Below, one piece after another: positions 7,433 through 9,599 of a DNA stretch of 9,599 nt; position 1 is the first letter of the stretch; every line of letters begins with the position of its first letter. This DNA is from Pseudomonadota bacterium. Lineage in GTDB: Bacteria; Pseudomonadota; Gammaproteobacteria; Burkholderiales; Sulfuriferulaceae. A program made the translations under genes and the position numbers. The stretch is from positions 1 through 9,599 of the forward strand of contig JAJYGL010000004.1 of NCBI GenBank assembly GCA_021790625.1, given 5' to 3'. The notes under the pieces are model-generated. The model was not told the DNA's origin, ran no database searches, and worked only from the letters and a program-made list of their open reading frames with translations.

Positions 7433-8353
7433 TCAAGCTCTGTCGGTGGCAGGCTTACCAAGCAAGCCGGATGGGCGTACCATCAATACGATGATGAGGA
7501 CAAAAAAAGCGAATACGTCCTGATAATTGCTGCCGAGTAAGCCGTGGGTGAGCACGCCGATATACCCGGCGCCTAAGCTTTCGATCACACCCAGTAACAG
7601 ACCGCCGAGAATGGCGCCGCGCAATTGGCCGATACCGCCCAGAACAGCGGCGGAGAAGGCTTTTAACCCCAATAGAAACCCCATGTAATAATGCGCAAGA
7701 CCATAGTAAGCGCTTACCATTAAGCCAGCAACGGCTGCTAGCGCAGAGCCAATCAGGAAGGTGACGGAGATAATCTGGTTGGCGTTGATGCCCATCAGTC
7801 CGGCAAGTTGCGGTGATTGTGCGGTGGCACGCATCGCTCGCCCCAGCCGGGTGTGGCGCACCAGAAAATCGAGGATCAGCATCAAGGTGAGCGCTATGCC
7901 AAGAATAGCGAGTTGAATGCCGGTGATGCGCGCACCGTCGATATCGAACCAGGTTTGAGGCAGCAATGCAGGAAAAGCCAGATACTGGCGTCCCCAGATG
8001 AGCATCGCCAGATTTTGCAAAATGATAGAAACACCGATGGCCGTAATCAATGGCGCCAAACGCGGCGCATGGCGTAAGGGGCGGTAAGCCAGACGTTCAA
8101 TGAAATAACCCAGCACCATGCATACCGCAATGGCTGCAATCAGCCCCAACGCAACGGCGGCAGGCCATGGCAGATGACCGGACAAGGCTGTGATGCTGGT
8201 TAAAGCAACCATGGCGCCAATCATCGTGACGTCGCCGTGGGCGAAATTGATGAGGCCGAGAATGCCGTATACCATGGTGTAACCCAGCGCAACCAGAGCA
8301 TATACGCTGCCAAGTACAAGGCCATTGACAAGTTGTTGCAACAAAATCGACAT
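7433..8353 (-). CDS. livH: Branched-chain amino-acid ABC transporter permease LivH
   Basis: The 306-residue inner-membrane permease is the first gene of the liv cluster. It starts MSILLQQLVNGLVLGSVYAL and continues with the family signature around GYTMVYGILGLINFAHGD (near residues 25-42). Further landmarks are ERLAYRPLRHAPRLAPLITA, the coupling segment GRAMRATAQSPQLAGLMGIN, and GLKAFSAAVLGGIGQLRGAI near 228-247. The length is normal for LivH. The Shine-Dalgarno before 8353 is weak. No gene for the periplasmic binding protein (LivJ/LivK) lies directly upstream, so the binding protein must come from elsewhere or from beyond the window. A related HAAT system with another substrate, such as urea or amides, cannot be fully excluded without the binding protein. 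Confidence 0.95.
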   Translation of the reverse strand: MSILLQQLVNGLVLGSVYALVALGYTMVYGILGLINFAHGDVTMIGAMVALTSITALSGHLPWPAAVALGLIAAIAVCMVLGYFIERLAYRPLRHAPRLAPLITAIGVSIILQNLAMLIWGRQYLAFPALLPQTWFDIDGARITGIQLAILGIALTLMLILDFLVRHTRLGRAMRATAQSPQLAGLMGINANQIISVTFLIGSALAAVAGLMVSAYYGLAHYYMGFLLGLKAFSAAVLGGIGQLRGAILGGLLLGVIESLGAGYIGVLTHGLLGSNYQDVFAFFVLIIVLMVRPSGLLGKPATDRA

Positions 8354-8455
8354 GGCGCTGATGGAGAATTGTTTTGACGGCGAAGCCCGATTTTACCTGA
8401 TACCGTCTTAAAATTGAAAGATAAATTTGGGTTTGATCTTCTGAAGAAAGAGGCG

Positions 8456-8480
8456 CAGGTATGGCTTGCAAATATACCTG
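8456..8480. promoter_or_regulatory. Candidate operator: CAGGTAT-N11-ATACCTG dyad
   Basis: Two perfect 7-base arms, CAGGTAT (8456-8462) and ATACCTG (8474-8480), flank an 11-base centre. The dyad covers the -35 hexamer of the small gene's promoter candidate and lies about 100-125 bases upstream of livH. The geometry suits a dimeric transcription factor; which one is unknown. Confidence 0.4.
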
Positions 8481-8493
8481 AGTGTTTTATACT
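8466..8493 (+). promoter_or_regulatory. Candidate promoter of the small gene
   Basis: TTGCAA (8466-8471) and TATACT (8488-8493; 5 of 6 to the -10 consensus) are separated by 16 bases and read toward the gene at 8529. Initiation near 8500 would give a leader of about 30 bases containing the strong ribosome binding site. Confidence 0.5.
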
Positions 8494-8515
8494 GGTATCC
8501 GGGTCGGCAAACATC

Positions 8516-8522
8516 AAGGAGG
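8516..8522 (+). promoter_or_regulatory. Strong ribosome binding site of the small gene
   Basis: AAGGAGG is a full Shine-Dalgarno match six bases before the ATG at 8529. It decides this start over the longer upstream reading that would begin at a TTG (8466). Confidence 0.8.
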
Positions 8523-8528
8523 TTCATC

Positions 8529-8780
8529 ATGAATGTGATGCTCGAAGAATTTCAAAGCTTGCAACAAAGCAAAGCGGGTGGTCATTTGGTGAACTGGCGC
8601 ATCTTTCGAAGACCGGAAGACGCGGACGCTCATCTGGGACATATCATGCTAGGTGAAGGACAGCATGTTGTTGGCGGCAGGGATATCGATAGTGTCGGAC
8701 CCTGTTGGTGGGTAGGCGTGATGGTCGATGATCTGCAGCGCTGGGGACATCACGCATCCATTAATAAACACGCGCAATGA
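8529..8780 (+). CDS. Small protein of unknown function (83 residues)
   Basis: I do not recognise this protein. It begins MNVMLEEFQSLQQ, has no signal peptide or membrane segment, and reads as a soluble cytoplasmic protein. Notable parts are NWRIFRRPEDADAHLGHIML (24-43), a Gly/His-rich stretch (GEGQHVVGG), a CWWVGVMVDDLQRWGHH segment near residues 60-76, and a basic tail ending HAQ. The His residues and the single Cys next to two Trp could bind a metal or ligand, but no known motif is clear. A good promoter candidate and an excellent Shine-Dalgarno argue that it is really expressed. It is divergent from the liv operon across a region with a dyad operator candidate, and an inverted-repeat structure begins nine bases after its stop. 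Confidence 0.75.
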   Translation: MNVMLEEFQSLQQSKAGGHLVNWRIFRRPEDADAHLGHIMLGEGQHVVGGRDIDSVGPCWWVGVMVDDLQRWGHHASINKHAQ

Positions 8781-8789
8781 TTCTTTGAT

Positions 8790-8816
8790 GAACCGCTGAT
8801 CTATTCCTCCATGACC
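8790..8816 (+). repeat. Left arm of 27-bp inverted repeat
   Basis: The arm starts with gaaccgctgatctattcc and matches the reverse complement of 8957-8983 at 25 of 27 positions, including 18 in a row from the outer end. The two mismatches are at its 19th and 20th bases. Confidence 0.9.
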
Positions 8817-8956
8817 CGAAACTGCCTTGTTTGTAACGAGAAAAACATGCTCGGCGGGACGGGGCCTGGTGGGTGGACTGCCGTGTCACTTGTCAAGGAG
8901 AATGCCCCCTGACTGCGAGCCGCGCCTTGCATTTCATCCCGCCAGGCCGCCGTCGC

Positions 8957-8983
8957 GGTCATGTGGGAATAGATCAGCGGTTC
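8957..8983 (-). repeat. Right arm of 27-bp inverted repeat
   Basis: Read on the minus strand it starts with gaaccgctgatctattcc and pairs with the left arm at 8790-8816 (25 of 27). The arms face each other across 140 bases, so the whole structure is 194 bp. Confidence 0.9.
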
Positions 8984-9107
8984 CCTGCTGGGGCGATTCA
9001 AAATTGTGCTCCATTTTGGAATCCATGTCGTCATGGAGAGTAAATTTCATCGTTATGTGTTGTGGCGAATAGTATAGCGGAAATTAATCAGCGGCCCTTG
9101 GCGGTCA

Positions 9108-9138
9108 TTCACACAACCCAATGTTATCAGTGTAAAAT
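9108..9138 (+). promoter_or_regulatory. Weak promoter candidate of the toxin-antitoxin operon
   Basis: TAAAAT (9133-9138) preceded directly by TG looks like a -10; TTCACA (9108-9113) is a possible -35, but the 19-base spacer is long. It sits 28 bases before the antitoxin ATG. Such operons are usually autoregulated, but no clear operator dyad was found. Confidence 0.3.
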
Positions 9139-9165
9139 GTGCAGACCCTGGCTCCCGGAGTTATC

Positions 9166-9396
9166 ATGTCTACCTTGCTAGACGAGATCGAGCAACAAAC
9201 ACTAAAGCTTTCACCTGCTGATCGTGCTCATCTTGCCGAGATTCTTCTCGAATCACTGCGTGAACCCTCGCTGCCTGAGACGGAGAGGGAATGGGAACGA
9301 GAAATTGAAAACCGTGTGGTTGCCTTTGACAGGGGTGAGTTGCAAACTCACACTGCAGATGAAGTATTTGCGGATGCAAGGCATATGGTTCGGTGA
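9166..9396 (+). CDS. Antitoxin of addiction module (TIGR02574-like)
   Basis: The 76-residue product begins MSTLLDEIEQQTLKLSPADR and continues AHLAEILLESL, then an acidic middle with EREWEREIENRVVAFDRGEL and an end EVFADARHMVR. This is the pattern of the 'putative addiction module component' antitoxins (TIGR02574): an N-terminal helical dimerisation/DNA-binding part and a C-terminal extension that wraps the toxin. The ATG at 9166 is chosen because GGAG lies five bases upstream; an in-frame GTG at 9139 would only add nine unconvincing residues. Its TGA overlaps the toxin's GTG (GTGA, 9393-9396), the usual coupled layout of type II modules. Confidence 0.9.
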   Translation: MSTLLDEIEQQTLKLSPADRAHLAEILLESLREPSLPETEREWEREIENRVVAFDRGELQTHTADEVFADARHMVR

Positions 9397-9599
9397 AACG
9401 CGCGCGTTTTATCACGGCTGCACGTATGGAGTTCCTTGCCGAAGTTGCTTACTACAATGACATTCAACCCAGTTTGGGTGCGCGTTTTACCGCAGCCGTA
9501 GAAGACGCAACGATGAGAGCGCTTGCATTCCCACTTGCCGGTTCACCAGCAGTTTCAAATACACGTCGCGTCGTTCTGAAAGAATTCCCTTTCTCGCTT
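9393..9599 (+). CDS. ParE/RelE-family toxin, partial at right edge
   Basis: The frame opens with GTG overlapping the antitoxin stop and runs 69 codons to the window end without a stop. It starts VKRARFITAARMEFLAEVAY and contains YYNDIQPSLGARFTAAVEDA, then a strand region with NTRRVVLKEFPFSL. This matches the ParE/RelE fold: an N-terminal helical hairpin followed by beta strands with an 'R-V-L-x-x-F-P' core. About 30 C-terminal residues are missing. RelE members cleave mRNA on ribosomes and ParE members poison gyrase; the missing end prevents a choice. A plus-strand frame through 9224-9460 is a shadow of this pair. Confidence 0.88.
   Translation, partial: MKRARFITAARMEFLAEVAYYNDIQPSLGARFTAAVEDATMRALAFPLAGSPAVSNTRRVVLKEFPFSL

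Larger units (their letters stand above)
8354..8528. other. Divergent control region between livH and the small gene
   Basis: This 175-bp gap separates livH (minus) from the small plus-strand gene. It contains a plus-strand promoter candidate and a dyad (8456-8480). For livH only a weak minus-strand candidate is visible: a TAAAAT hexamer near 8387 with a poor -35. An additional TACCTG half-site lies at 8394-8399. Confidence 0.6.
8790..8983. mobile_element. Possible MITE or remnant insertion-sequence end pair
   Basis: The structure is bounded by 27-bp inverted repeats. A second, inner inverted repeat lies within: 8858-8873 pairs with 8938-8954 with one mismatch and one extra base. On the right the inner and outer arms are nearly adjacent (2 bases), while on the left they are separated by 41 bases. 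It therefore looks like an inverted duplication of about 50 bases whose left copy was interrupted. There is no transposase and no clear target-site duplication at the outer ends. It could be a MITE, a relic of IS ends, or a structured intergenic repeat. Confidence 0.35.
8781..9165. other. Gene-free stretch with inverted-repeat element
   Basis: These 385 bp separate the small gene from the antitoxin gene. The left half holds the 194-bp inverted-repeat structure (8790-8983). The right part (8984-9165) becomes AT-richer toward the antitoxin and contains only its presumed promoter. A 77-codon minus-strand reading frame crosses the element but has no ribosome binding site and looks fortuitous or decayed. 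Confidence 0.6.

Noticed and set aside
8801..9034. 77-codon minus-strand frame across the inverted-repeat element
   Set aside because: It has no Shine-Dalgarno, its last codons fall in one repeat arm and its first third crosses the other, and the product resembles no known domain. It may be a relic, but I cannot support it as a gene.
8827..9072. 81-codon plus-strand frame in the same region
   Set aside because: It has low-complexity Cys/Arg-rich content, no ribosome site, and opposes the other doubtful frame; probably non-coding.
9068..9105. Partial resemblance of the 'tcagcgg' stretch to the right inverted-repeat arm, as a third copy
   Set aside because: Only about seven contiguous bases agree and the context differs, so chance is the simpler explanation.
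1..9599. CRISPR array, tRNA or rRNA genes, integrase attachment site
   Set aside because: No regularly spaced repeats, no tRNA-like cloverleaf sequence and no rRNA signature were seen on either strand.

Overview
The window reads as a chromosomal segment of a Gram-negative proteobacterium, most likely beta- or gamma-Proteobacteria. The grounds are an outer-membrane porin of the OprB family ending in Phe, Sec signal peptides, sigma70-type promoters, Fur-box-like operators, a c-di-GMP enzyme and a LivHMGF transporter. No marker fixes the genus.

Left block (1-2301, minus strand): an OprB-family porin gene is followed after 11 bp by a gene for an exported beta-propeller-like protein that runs off the left edge. 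The promoter is a TTGACA-17-GATAAT pair whose -10 lies inside a strong Fur-box match, so the pair should be repressed when iron is plentiful.

Divergent control region and signalling gene (2302-4888): the AT-rich intergenic region holds a second strong Fur-box match on the side facing a plus-strand gene. That gene encodes a 780-residue membrane-PAS-GGDEF-EAL protein with intact cyclase, inhibitory-site and phosphodiesterase motifs. Iron status may therefore set both the porin pair and a c-di-GMP enzyme from one intergenic region. This is the most interesting hypothesis in the window.

Central block (4898-8353, minus strand): livH-livM-livG-livF form a compact operon with 4-base stop/start overlaps at livG/livF and livM/livG, and probably at livH/livM. 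They encode two permeases and two ATPases of a branched-chain amino-acid (HAAT-type) ABC importer. The periplasmic binding protein is not in the window.

Right block (8354-9599): a divergent control region holds a CAGGTAT-N11-ATACCTG dyad. It is followed by an unrecognised 83-residue gene with a very good ribosome binding site, then a 194-bp structure bounded by 27-bp inverted repeats (25/27 identical) that looks like a decayed mobile or fold-back element. A type II toxin-antitoxin pair follows, with a TIGR02574-like antitoxin and a ParE/RelE-like toxin cut by the window end. This end has the look of accessory DNA, unlike the transport and signalling genes to its left.
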